Shown here: piece after piece, positions 34,315-47,600 of the stretch
How the letters are laid out: each line of letters starts with the position of its first letter
Numbering within the stretch: the first letter of the stretch is position 1
NCBI RefSeq assembly: GCF_000346465.2
Contig: NC_034009.1
Coordinates: 15,912,950-15,976,949 of the forward strand
DNA from: Prunus persica
Lineage: Eukaryota > Streptophyta > Magnoliopsida > Rosales > Rosaceae
Reading direction: 5' to 3'
Length of the DNA stretch: 64,000 bases
The notes under the pieces: generated by a model
Seen by the model: only the letters and a program-made list of their open reading frames with translations
The model's database searches: none
What the model was told of the DNA's origin: nothing
Made by a program: the position numbers and the translations under genes

Positions 34315-35300
34315 CAACAATTTCTTACAAAGACGAGTTGAAAAAGAAACGTGAGAATGAGATCATATGCTGGCAATTGGCATATATAATCCTATCCCCC
34401 TCCCTAACAGCCCCTTCTTCCTCGTCCCCTGCATTTCTCCAAAGCATGTATTGAAGAGAGAGAAATTTCACATATCGATATTAGAGTTTAATTTAATTTA
34501 ATTTTTTTTAATTATGTGTGGGAATGTTTGTCTTTAATCTAACTCATTCTCTCGAGTGCTACTAAATTCTGTTACTACACACATTATTTGTCATAGAGAA
34601 TTGCATACTGAGTTTGAGTGTTCTTGGTAATTGCTTCACTTTTCAAACAACACTTCTCTTACTACCATACCCATAAATCTTTGTTTGAATTGTGTTTTGG
34701 TTGGCAAAGAGATTGCAAAATCACCTTCTTGCATTTTTGTTACAACAAGTAATTAGTAATCATAGCCTCTCACATTCTTTCATGGTTAGTAAAATACGGA
34801 ATGGAAAAAATACGAATAAAATACGTACGTGTTTTATTATCCAAAATTTTGACAAATTACAACTGAAATGTTCGGCCATTATATAATATTTTAATATAAT
34901 ATATTTAATTTTTTTAATATATATTATTTTTATTCAATAATATGTAAAAATTATGTGTATAATACGTGAATTGTGTGTGTTATTGAAAATTTTTGTAAAA
35001 AAATACGTGTATTAAACATGAAAAATATGTACGTACGTGCGTATTGTATGTTTGCATTTTTAAAAGCGTGTATTTTACTGAGTCTTTAAGACATGTACAA
35101 AAAACAGATGTATTATTGAAAAATACATACATACGTTATAATATGAATATTAAACATGAAAATGCTAAATTCATGTATAATACGAGGACTACAGGCAATA
35201 TTACAAATTACGAATGACAAATGACAAAGCATGTGAGAGATATCTAACAAATGACAAAGCATACCCCTGCCTGCTTCAATCCCGTCCTGTTTTACGTACA
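34315..35300. other. AT-rich intergenic stretch
   Basis: No gene seen. Rich in ATACGT-type words and T/A runs. Confidence 0.4.
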
Positions 35301-35520
35301 CTTTTAGGGGTCGTTTGGTACACAGTCTTGGCTTGGACTAAATTTAATACCATGTTTGTTTCATTTAATTCTAGTCTTAGATGGGATTGCTAATACCGGG
35401 CCCACTAAAAATACCTCATTAGGAGGAGACTACTAAGCCCATGTAGAAAGGGAGGATTAGCTAGTCCTATGTTCACCAATGTATAAGATGCATATATTAT
35501 ATTGTAATACCAATAACATA

Positions 35521-35526
35521 TATTAC

Positions 35527-35594
<68 letters not shown>
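35521..35594. repeat. (TAT)n microsatellite
   Basis: About 24 TAT/ATT triplets with one early interruption. It gives poly-Asn, poly-Tyr or poly-Ile frames that are not genes. A shorter second run lies at about 36584-36620. Confidence 0.97.
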
Positions 35595-35595
<1 letters not shown>

Positions 35596-35629
35596 ATACA
35601 CATATACTATAATGTACGTATATACATGT

Positions 35630-36255
35630 ATATACACATATACATGTATATATATAAACACATATATACATATATAATATATATATAAATACATATAGAA
35701 ATATACACATATATTACTATTATAATATACTCATATACACATACATATTAATATTATAATAATAGCATACATGTATACATGTATATATGTAATCTATATA
35801 TCTATATATATAAAGCAAAAGGCATAGAATGGTGAAACATTTAAAATACCAGAAAATACCATTGGTTAATGCAAACATTAAGAATTGAAATTATTAATTA
35901 AATGAGGATAATATGATAAATTCATAATTTTTCGTATTAAAAAAATTAAAATTAAAAAAAAATTCAGATAATAGATCCTATTTTTATGGAACACAAATAT
36001 CCATTATCTTTTTTAATTCTAAAATAAATTTAAATTTTTTTTAAAAAAAACCTCTCGCATGCGCGGAAGCGCGTGCAGAGAAGCTAGTATATATTATATT
36101 ACATATTAATGTACATATATACACGTATATATACACATATATACATATATAATATATAAATACATATAGATATATACACGTATATTATTATTATAATATA
36201 CCCATATACACATACATATTAATATTATAATAATAGCATACATGTATATATGTAA
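35630..36255. repeat. duplicated TA-rich segment on both sides of the Helitron
   Basis: About 150 bp ending TTAATATTATAATAATAGCA then TACATGTATA occurs at 35630-35795 and again at 36110-36255, flanking the Helitron on either side. Confidence 0.7.
35801..36087 (+). mobile_element. non-autonomous Helitron
   Basis: It begins TCTATATATATAAAGC and ends with a GC-rich hairpin (GCATGCGC GGAA GCGCGTGC, 36057-36076), then CTAG, and sits between host A (35800) and T (36088). These are the defining marks of a Helitron: 5' TC, subterminal hairpin, 3' CTRR, insertion into AT, no target duplication. It is 287 bp with no coding capacity. Confidence 0.85.
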
Positions 36256-36583
36256 TATATATAAGTATATATACATATATGTGTATATATATTATACCCA
36301 TGTATGTATTATAATATACATATACACACGTATATACACATATACATTATATATTTATACTATATGTATATATATTATAATATATAGATACACCTATATA
36401 CACATATATTATATACATGTATATACGTATATATATGTATATTATAATATATAATATATATACATATATTATACATATATTATACATATATTATATTTAC
36501 ATATGTATTTTATAATATATATATAATGTATATGTATATATACATACATATATAATATATGTATATACACGTATATACATGTA

Positions 36584-36623
<40 letters not shown>

Positions 36624-36941
36624 ACATACCCATATATATATTATATATTATAATATACATACATATATATAAATATATGTATATGTATTATACCCATGTA
36701 TATTATAATATACATATATACACCTATATATATATTATATGTATGTATATATACATATATATTTTATATATTATAAAATGCATATATACATATATATAGA
36801 TATTTTTGAAAAAATAAAAAAATTCTAGTCCTAGTCCAAACATATACCAAACGTAGGATAAGTGTTATCCAACTTAGACCAAGCCAAGCCAGTCCCTAAG
36901 CATAATCCATGCCAAGACAGTCCTGTGTACCAAACGAGCCC

Positions 36942-37570
36942 TTATTCCTTCCAAGGGGACAATAATCACATCTCCTGGCTTACACTGCAATTAGAATCAC
37001 TCTCAAACTAGCCCATAATTGATGTTAGAGATTCTTTTTGGCACATTAAATAATGACAATGTAATAAAGTGCACTTGTTAGAAGATTGTAGACATATTCT
37101 GTCATCACAAAAGTAGCAAAGCATATGCTGAGGTGAAACAGTGCATTATCATTAATGTAACAAAACTGAATTCTGGGATCACATTTTATAAACAGTACAC
37201 CTCCTGTGCCATTAAGCTGTTAAACTAGCAGCTTAATGACAAAGACCCAGGAAAGAATGAGTTTGTGCAGCCAAAGTCTAAATCAAGCTGCTTCGAACTG
37301 CAAAATATTTATCTGAAATCATATACCATCACAAGATTTTGAAGATGAAGCTAGAATTACACACATAAGAAATCTTAATGGATAACATGCTATTTTCCGA
37401 GTGCCATTGAGATGGGTCATGAACAGCAGTTCACATAGATAATTCTGATGACACACGCAGCTTTGTGACGGTGGTCAAGCTATAACCACGTTAGTTCCAC
37501 CACAGAAAAAAGGGAGCATATACTGAAGTGTTCACACAGGAATCCATATGTGAATCTCAGCGTACATATA
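36942..37570 (-). other. 3' UTR and downstream region of the DAG-lipase gene
   Basis: The part from 37570 to about 37400 is duplicated at 33270-33465, which suggests it is transcribed 3' UTR. No canonical AATAAA on the minus strand was found. No other gene seen. Confidence 0.4.
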
Positions 37571-40500
37571 TCACACACTCTCAGGTTGATTAGGAACAAG
37601 CTGGGAGCTTCGAACTTGCAAACTTTGGACCTGGGATCTTTGAGCTTGCAATAACTGTTTCATTGCATCGTGACATCTAAAAAATAGAATCAAACAAGAA
37701 CATAAGACAACTTCTTGGCCAATTAGAAGTCAAAGAGGAAGAATAATCGAAGGGCAACTGTATTTTGATACCTCCAAGGAAGATGGTCGAGAAACATTGA
37801 TGGTGACACAATAATATCTTTGAAGCTTTCTCTGTTTGCAATATAAGCCTTATGACATTGCGTCTTCTCTTGGACTGCGCAGCCTCTACACTGAGGCATA
37901 TCGAAGCTTCTTGGTTGCGGTACTATATGAATCACAAGCCCTGGCAGATACATCTCTGGGGGATCCCTAGATGTCAAACTTTCCGATCTTGGGACACTTA
38001 CCATAAATTGAGACACAGGGTCATGATTTGACATGACATCATTGGAAAAGGGGTTGGTGAATTCATCATGATCACTTTGAATAACTCTGTCCTCCATGTC
38101 AGCATCATCCCACAAGATTAAATCTTGATCCTCATCATTGCACACTGCAATAGAAAAGGAATATCTGTGAAGATCCTTCGGCCACTGTGTCACAACCCTC
38201 ACACACCCATGATGATATGATAGTAGAAGTCATGATGGGCGTTTTCAGCAAACATTTAACTTCAGGAAACTAAAAAAGTGGCTACCTTTAATATTAACCC
38301 GATACTCACTCTCATAGATGTGATCGTTTAGTTTTTCTTCTGTGATTGCCCTAGAAGTGACATCTGAAGCTGAATCCTTTACCTCGGTCCCATTTTGCTG
38401 GTACTTGCTTACATGGAGAAAATGGCGTGCAAGCCTTAGTATCATAGCTGTATCAGTTTCTGAATCTTGTGACATTGCTGTAATTGCAGCTGCTCGAAGC
38501 CGCATGATTGATCCAACTGATAGGCGTGAGGAGAATTCATTGTTGTATACAATGCTGCAGAGAGGTCAAGCACTTCAGATGTACATAGTAAAAAAGATAA
38601 AAATATGAAAACAAGTTACAGTTTTTGTTTTTCTTCTTTCTATACTATCAGTAGCGTTAGTGACAAGCACAATTACCTTGTAACAAATTCAGAACATGCA
38701 TTTGCTACAACCGAGTCCACACATGGAAGGGCCCCATATGTATAGACATGCAAATTTGGGTATCGGTGGTATAGCTACACACAAATATATAGAGAATAAA
38801 AATGAAGAAAGTACCTTCATCAAATTCAAAATGGATAAAATTGAAAATTAAACAAGCAAAACAAAAATGATTGGTATAGATACTCTAATTGCATCAGCTT
38901 GTGTATTTTTCTCAGTTTATGTGAGCTTCCATCAACCTTGAGGGAAAGGGGTCCTTGATCAAAATTAGGTGTAAATTTCCACATAACTTCGAGTGAGCAG
39001 GAGATTCCATTAAAAGAAGAATTTTCAGAAGGAATACAAGAATGGTAGATAATCTATAATCTACTCATAAGTTTTTATTAATTTTATACCCATTACATAC
39101 TGATGCTCATATAGCAATCATGAACCAAGGCAAAAAATCACAAGTTAATACAACTCAATAAAACCAAATTTCCTAGATGAGAGCTAGAAGTGCATAAAAT
39201 ATATTGAAACACATGGTCAGATTACTAATTGCAAATTCTGTCTGCAAGTGAAATTCACAAGACAAACATGATTACATGCCAACACTTGTACTTACAGCTT
39301 ACGTACATGTATTTTCAAATCCTTCAACCATGAACTAGAAAGTATATCAAACAATCACATTACTTTCAAGTAAGAAATTCCATACTCTGAGTCCAATCAA
39401 TGTGGCAATCGCACCTCCTAGGGAATGCCCCACTATGCGAATGCTATACCCTTCACACTCGCATCCAACTCCCAGCAAAGAAGAAAGAAGGCCATTTGAA
39501 CCAGATTCTGCAACTCCAACATTTCGGTGGTAAGTGAGTTTATCTTTTGCCCTAATTCAATTTACAGAAACTCCTGAACAATGAAGCACATATTCTTTGA
39601 ACACTTAAGATATGGATATGTATTCAATAGTTCAAATAAGTATCAGTCCACTTTTAGGAACTTTGACTTTCAGAGACGGCAAGGACATGTGACTGAGACT
39701 GTGGAAATGGGTTATTTTGTAAATGCTTTAAGAATAGCGGAACTGTTTGTAATTTTTAGAACATAAAGGTCAATATGAAAAGAAAAAAAAACACAAATAG
39801 AAGAAGAAGAGTCAGAAAGTAAAAGCTCTTTTTTACTTGCTGCAACAAATAGTAACAGAGGAGCTCGGATTTTTGTGGTTGTATCCCAGAGAAGAAGAGA
39901 AGGGCAGCAAAAAAAATAGTGTATGTAAATATACACCAAGGATCAACTGTGGACGTCTGCAAACTATGAAAACTGCAGCTGTCCAACATCCTATCTGCAG
40001 TCCAATGATCGGAATCATCTATGTTCTAGGTCATCTTTTATGGATCATTTCTGCAAAAGATCAGTCAAATAAAAAATCATGTAGCCATTTGATTGCCATC
40101 ATCATCAATAATATTTTATCCCACAAACTGTATTTGTCTGCATACTATTGATGATCAAACGGTTTTTGACTAATTCTTTTGCATGGATAATCCTTTAGGA
40201 CGGACCTAGATGGATGGTTTCAATCATTGAACTGCAGTGGGACGTGTCCAGGATAGTGGAAATTCGCACTTGTCAAAGTCTAAGAATGTCCACTCTTGCA
40301 CCTTCTTGAAATAAAAAATTTATAACATTTTATTTCATATCCAAGTTTGTGGAGAGTTATTCTATCATTGTATGCTACAGTGTCTTTATCCTGTATCGGC
40401 ATCGGTGGAACATAGTTCCTAAAAAGTTTAAGGAGAAAGATTAAAATAAAATGTTACAAGGTTTTATATAGGGTAAGTTCTCTTGTCAGACTTTTATTGC

Positions 40501-41572
40501 CAGACAAATGCTTATGTTTCCAGACTGAATGTGGACCACAGAAACAAGGAAGAGTCTACCTAACCAATGGTCTAGAACATTTATCTGTTTATATACATAT
40601 ATGATAAATATATCTTTAAACTTCAGTTTTTTTTGGCACACAAAAGATCCAATCTACATAACTAGTGACAATTAAAAATTCTAGTATGTCATAAGAGGGC
40701 CTAGATTTGAAATGCATTGAATTGCCAAATTTTGAAATGCCTGTAGTTTATAATAAAAGCTGATTAGAGATGAAATTGTTTAGAGCTTATTGTGGTCAAG
40801 TCTATCAGGAAACTTCTTATCCCACTGCTCCAGTCGATACTAATATCATTACTTTTTTTATTTTATCAAACATACAAGTAACTAATTTAAGACACAAATA
40901 CATTATGCTGTAAGACAAAAGAATAAAGAACTCCAAGACAACATTCTTAAAGGGGTAAATTGATGTCAAATCAATAAAGGATAATAGAAGTTGGATGTGA
41001 GTATACCAAAACAGATTCCAAAGGAATCTGTTAGGACGGATCAGCATCACAGAGACCAACGAGTTTGAAGGAGAGAGACAACAAAAAAGTCATCTATTTA
41101 CCATCATCTCTAGGACTAACTTCAATTTGCATGAAGAGATCCCTTGCAGCCTCAACAATACCAGAGTGCCCATGGTGCGGGAAAGATGAAATCACGGATT
41201 GTCTCACTTCAGCATGAATATTAGGGCTACTGCAAACAAAACAAAAAATAAATGAAAATCTGAGTGCCAAATACAAATACAGTGCCTATGGTGTGGGAAA
41301 AATGCAGTAAACACAAGTTAGTGATATAAACGGACAAAACCAGAGGTCCACAACCAGGGAAACGTTATTGCTTCATTAGTTTCATCTACATCTTTTATTT
41401 TTCTACTTTCTTTATTTATTCTTTATTTATTTATTTATTCCATCTACAGACTTTCACCACTGTAGTTTACAGTTTAAAGTCAATCATAACGTTTTGAGAC
41501 TCTAGTAAGGAGCAAATTATCAGACCACAAACACACATAAACATAACCACACAGATACAGATACAGATACAG

Positions 41573-41633
<61 letters not shown>

Positions 41634-44600
41634 GACATACTTTATCAATCCATCCAAATCTTCAACAGAAAGAGCACATTCCCTACATAAACTATCAGTT
41701 ATTAGATCTTCTGGGGTCTCAGTTCCCCGAACAGCAATCACCACAGATCTTAGATGATGCAGAACAAGAACAAAGTATGCAGCTTTACACTTTGCCTGAG
41801 ACAGAAAATATATATAAAAGATTCTTTAGAATATAAGCATGCTTTATCTCCCACAATCCTTCATTTGAAGTTCATAATGATGGAACATTCTTTGCATGGA
41901 ACTCACTATTAATATTTTCTTTAGAAAAGACTAGGCATATTATAAATTTGAACTCTGTTTCCTTAGCATGTGATATTTTGTCTCTGTCAAGAGGCATATG
42001 GGGCCACATTGGTATGAAATGGTTGTTACTGCATAGGATTGGTTGGAACTTGGAAGAACCATAAAACTCACTGCATATGATGCATTTTAAAGGATTTGAA
42101 ATAACTAGACATAATAAATAAATAAAATGTAGGTTTAAAACGATTCAATGTATAAGTGTATCAATCAAATAACACACACACACGCATAACACTAAAACAG
42201 ATCGAACGGTTGAGCGCCCCATCCCTCAAATAACACTATTTGAGAGAACCCTCAACTGAAGAGGACTGTTGGAGTGTTGTGAGGCATTAGAGTAAGCAAT
42301 GCTATCAGGATAACTCACCTGGTTAACACGCCCTTTCCTAAGCACCTCGGGGGATAGTTTAACATATTTTAGAAAAGCTGCTGCATGACCTCGCAACCAA
42401 TTATCACCATCAAGTACGGGTCGCCTACGAAGGAAGAGGAAAAATAATTACCAAATATGGCAGTAAATGTCTACAACATTGCAAAAACAAATATTTATTT
42501 TTAAAAAGAAAAGAAATTGTGATTAACTCAAGTTTAACAATGTCTATAATTATATTAGCCAAAAAACGCAGTATACATTATTACATGTGCATGAGTAAGA
42601 TACCCGATGGATTAATGACCTGTTACGAGCCCATGGGGTCAAAATCCCTTGCCTATTGAGCCACACACAAGGAAATAAGAAAGGATTTCTTCCAAAATCA
42701 AGCAATGGACCCTGCAGGATGCAGTGCTTATAAATATAAAAAGTGAATAATAAAGTCAAAAAAAAGAAAAAGAAATGCGTACTTAAGAAAATACTTTGTC
42801 ATAATACCGTGTAGGCAGCTTCTGCAAACTTATGAAGATCTGCAGCCTCCCTGATCTTTTCTTCAGGTGTCTCCATGCACTCTTCAAAGGATTTTGGTGA
42901 CTGCCCCTGGTTCCGCAAAAGGGCTAGACCTGGACAATATATTGTACACACAGTGTCATGCATGCAAAACAAGAGACATGAAAGATGAAACTGGGAACGA
43001 GTAACTTCAGGTATAAATCAACTATGGATGCATTAACAAGTGAAACTATGATGTAAATAAAGGTAACAACAGCCTGATGATAGAGTTATTGCAAGTCCTG
43101 GACAACCAAGTCTAACTACTTTATCTTCTACTAGGCCGATGAGATACCCACAAAAGCCACTAATGGTTCAACAAACATCTTACTGCTCTCCCAACTGTAC
43201 CGTGTTAAAGCTGCAATTAAGCTGCAGAACACCAATGAAGCCAGAGACCTTAATTATACTAGCAGATTAAAGAGCTGAGCAACTCCAAATATTATCTTTG
43301 GCTCCCTAAACACTACAAAAGAGAAATGCCAAAACTGAAAGTCAATGGCTTGCTCTAAACTCTACTCTAATGGCTTGCTAGCTACTTTAACAGTTGTTGT
43401 GCAATGTAACTTTTTGCTGGATTATGGGTGTTGCACTATACATTGCACAACTTGATGCCAGCAGATAAACTCAATAGTATCAATGACTGGCTTGTCTTGT
43501 AGTCTAGGTAGGGCCATACGCTCTTTTTTCATATATTGGTATCTTGACCTGCACAATCTTGTTGCTTGCACGGACATTAAAAGTATAACTACAGAGGATT
43601 GCACCCATGTTTAACAACTTATAACATTTGCCTTAACCATTAACTCTTCGACCATGAATATAGTCATATGCCTCTTAACATGAATTAGATGTAATAGAAA
43701 TATAAGATATAGATAATACTCCAACATCGTTGCCAAATATGTCAAAAATTCTACATTTATTTACATAATTTATTTTCAGTGTCTTAAATAAGGGTCATAT
43801 TTTTCATTATCTCCTCATTGGTGTGTACTGTGCAAATCCACAATTGAAACAAGTAGAAGAAATTTTGTGATGGAGAGGAAAGGTGGACTCATTGTGGGAC
43901 ATGATTAAATTCTTTGCTTCTCTCTAGGCTTCTTCGTCTAAACGGTTTAAGGATGTTCCTTTTATTTTAATTATTTTGGATTGATTTTTTTTTTTCTGGT
44001 CTAACAGTGTGAGTTTGATCTGTCCTTAGGCTGGTCTAGTGGTTCTTTGTTGTCCTTGTTTTCAGTTCCTGATGGACTTCTCTTCCACATTGCTTTGTAG
44101 TTTGTACTATATCTGTTTTTAATAAAGTTTATTGGTTCCAATTAAAAATCAGAACATGCATCATGCTTATGTTATCAACTGATCCCAGCTTAAGATCTGA
44201 ACGAAGACCTGTCTTGTTTAACAATCCGCATAATGTATAATCTTTTACATCAAACTAAAAATTATGACCTATACACTTTTGGCCTGTGTTGTTTGAGGCC
44301 TCTAATAATGTAATACTTATATGTAAAAACAAAACCCACAAGACTTTTAGTTCCAGGTCATTATCAAATTGCATTGGCTTAAAATAGCAGAAACCAATTA
44401 CTCTCTCCCTCCAGAGATCTGCCTTGTTTTTAACCCACGGGAAAAAATCCAAGGATAATGTATTTATGAGACAGGAAAATTATCATAATGTGAAAAGAAA
44501 ACGCTTTACATTCTGGTAAGGTATCTTGATGTGAAAAAGTAAATTGTGTTGCATTTGGATAATGTATATGTTTCCCAAATACATTAATTATTTTTCTTCT

Positions 44601-47600
44601 GCACAATATTATATTCATCACTGGTCTTGTTTAATAGATATTTGGCAAATGTTCTCCCAAAATAGAAAACTTCGTGTACAACAGACAAGTAGCATGAAAA
44701 TCACGGTACTTTTAACTTTGAGAAAATGTTAGTAGTTATTATACTCAATAGAAACATTTAACAAAAATATATGCATACACATATACAGTCCATCCATAGA
44801 AACAGGTAAACAAATCAGTGCATGAGGGACCCAATTCAAAGGCGAAAAATAATTGTGCTTAGTCTAATCTTATGGTTTCGGGACTTGGATTAAAGATTTC
44901 TAAAATTTCTCACGTTATAGTTCTGAAAATTCTCTTTTTATCTGTTCCACTGTTTGATTCTGTGCATTGAGTGGCACGTATATGGTAGCACTTGGAAGCC
45001 ACCGAAAGTCAAGAAAATTCTAAGTCAAAATTTAGCTAAATTAATACGAAATAAGCATTAGAATAATCCCTAGATTATACTCTCGCAGTGTGAACATTGG
45101 AGACGTAAAATCACAAAATATATGCATGCATAACTAGAAAATGTCAGGTACAAACAACTTGGTCATTCACAATATGAAACTTCACAAGTTCAGACAAAAC
45201 CTGCCATGAGTTCCAGATGTCCTGTGCCGGCTGCACGATAGGCAACAAGATCACCTAGTAATCGAGCTACTGAGAAAACCTCATCTTCTTCCAATACACT
45301 CCTGGATAAATAAGATGAGACCAGAAAAATTAAAAAGTATAAATAGATATATATAACGATATGCATGTCACTGTCCTTGTGTTCTGTATCCTGTACGTAA
45401 ACCAAAATGCAGGACCTACAAGTATTTGACTCGCCCCATACAGCACAAAGCCTCACGAATGCCATGATCAAATACCTCCCGGTAATGAGCCTTCCATGCA
45501 TCATCTTGGGTTGCATAAAATGATCTCCATTTTAAAATATCAGTTCCTGTAAAACACTGTAGCAATGCCGCAAAACACACCGTGATTACAAAAAAGCCCA
45601 TTAAATGTTTCTTCCATGGAATATTGCTCGAAGCCGTCCCTGCATTACAAGCATTGCCACACTTGTGATATTCCACATGAAATCAGATTCCTATCACTTT
45701 AACATTGCCCATATGGTAAAAGGCAAGAAGACTTTTATGACTTTGTGTATTTTCTAAGTTCATGCATTGTGTTCATCTCTCATCATACCATGCAAAGTAA
45801 AACATGAAAAGTTTAAAAATTAAGAACCCCATCTCACATTTAAATTCTTTCGTCATCACTCCCATTGCTCGCATTGTCATAGCATTTAAAATGATATGGC
45901 TTCTAGTGCTGGTTCATCAAGTGAAAGATTTGTGATTTCCTACATGGTTTCTTCATATATCTTGACTGTAACAATGGCATGTTGGTGAAGTATCCTAAAT
46001 TCAAAGATGCCACAAGCAATATGCATTTAGAGTTTCAGATACCCATCGATTAATATCTGTGTAGTGGGAGTATCAGCATCCAATACTCTGTACTTGTGAA
46101 GGTTTTTGAGGAATATCACAGGAATGGACCCAATCGCTTTCTATGGTCATTTTCAGCAACTTTACATACATGCTTTGATGTAACAGTGCTTTGAGGGGTA
46201 AGATTCATTATGTTCTCCCTGACTAGGTGTATTCTTATAAATTTATTTTATTTAACAAAATATCCTCATACTGTTGATGCTGACCAATAATATATATGTT
46301 TTTCTCTACACCACAGCCAGCCACCCTCGTCATTACAGTTGCAACATACAGAAACTAATTCTATAGCCCTAAATATTTTTACCCAAATCCATGATGCAAA
46401 CAACCAATATATTTCTGTTTTATTTTCTCTTTAAACTAATTTTTTCCTCTCTTAAGCGTATAAACTCTGCAACAATGTATTAGGTCTGATTTAAAGAAAC
46501 TAATGGTTTATGTCCAGATCAATACAACCAACCATAAGGAAAACAAGGTGATGTTTGTAAAAAAATAAAAAAAGAGCTGAGGTCAAAGATAAATTACTGA
46601 TTAGGGAGAAATCTGCTAAACAAAGAAAAAGTGAAAACCTAGGAGCTCATTCTGTCAAGAATAACTGTATACGAAATAAACTGCAATATAATGTATGATT
46701 TTGTTTGGGCAAAAGGCACCACATGTTCACAATGCTTATGTTATACCAATTTATCATTCTTAATTTTTTGTGTATCTCCTTAAATTGGAAATCCTTGTCA
46801 TTTGACAAAAAGAAGTAAAGGGAATGTCTTAAACATGGATAAACAAAAGAAGAAACACACCTTACCTAAAATACAATGGTTTGTTGTTTCATTGTGAGAC
46901 ATAAAACTAGCCATATTGTACAGAAGGTAAGAAGCACCAGCAAATTGCAGAACCGTAACAACGGTAGCAAATCGAGTCCACCAAAGCCACTTTTTATACC
47001 TAACCTGTTCATTAGAAAGTACTTTTTCACTGTAAATACAAGCATTCTGATACAATAAGTTTATTACAAATTTATTGACAAAAAAAACGCATACATAGAG
47101 AGGGAAACAGTAAAATGCAATTCATATATTGGAGTACCACAATAAAAATATGACGGCACACACAATTCACTCCCAAGGAGGCAGAAGGTGATGTAAGTTT
47201 AACATCTTTCGGAATGGGCCCCAAAAAAGTTTCACTATTACAAATTCAACCCCCATAATTACTCAAATCATGCATATAACTTATAAACAAGTAGCAGATT
47301 TGTGGTTTTACAATTTATCTTTAGCTGGTTTGCAGCCCCATATTCAAATTTGCAAATTCTGAAAAAACCCCTCACAAATAATTGTATTGTTTGTCCATCT
47401 TCCATTTTTTAATTGTTCTGTTTCTGCTGTATAAATCAAACCTACGGCAGATTTCATTCTTCGATAACTTTTGTTTTTGGTCTTAAAAAATTACCAAAAA
47501 TTCTGTTACATTTGAGTTTTTGGCCATATGCCTGATTTCCAGTCACACCACATTCAGATTCATAAGGATTTTACTGGCTGAAATGCTAATATGCCTCCAG

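Larger units (their letters stand above)
35307..36941. mobile_element. MITE-type element with an expanded TA-rich core
   Basis: The left end GGGGTCGTTTGGTACACAG (with CTTGGCTTGG after it) is inverted at the right end, which finishes CTGTGTACCAAACGAGCC. Shared words continue inward (CTAGTC, TTGGCTTGG). This is the GGGCTCGTTTGGTAC end type of common plant MITEs, which are normally a few hundred bp. Here 1.3 kb of TA/ATT-rich repeats, local duplications and a Helitron fill the centre. Confidence 0.7.

Noticed and set aside
35405..36454. Frames with poly-Asn, poly-Tyr or Ile/Tyr repeats
   Set aside because: Direct translation of (TAT)n and TA-rich repeats; no other protein features.
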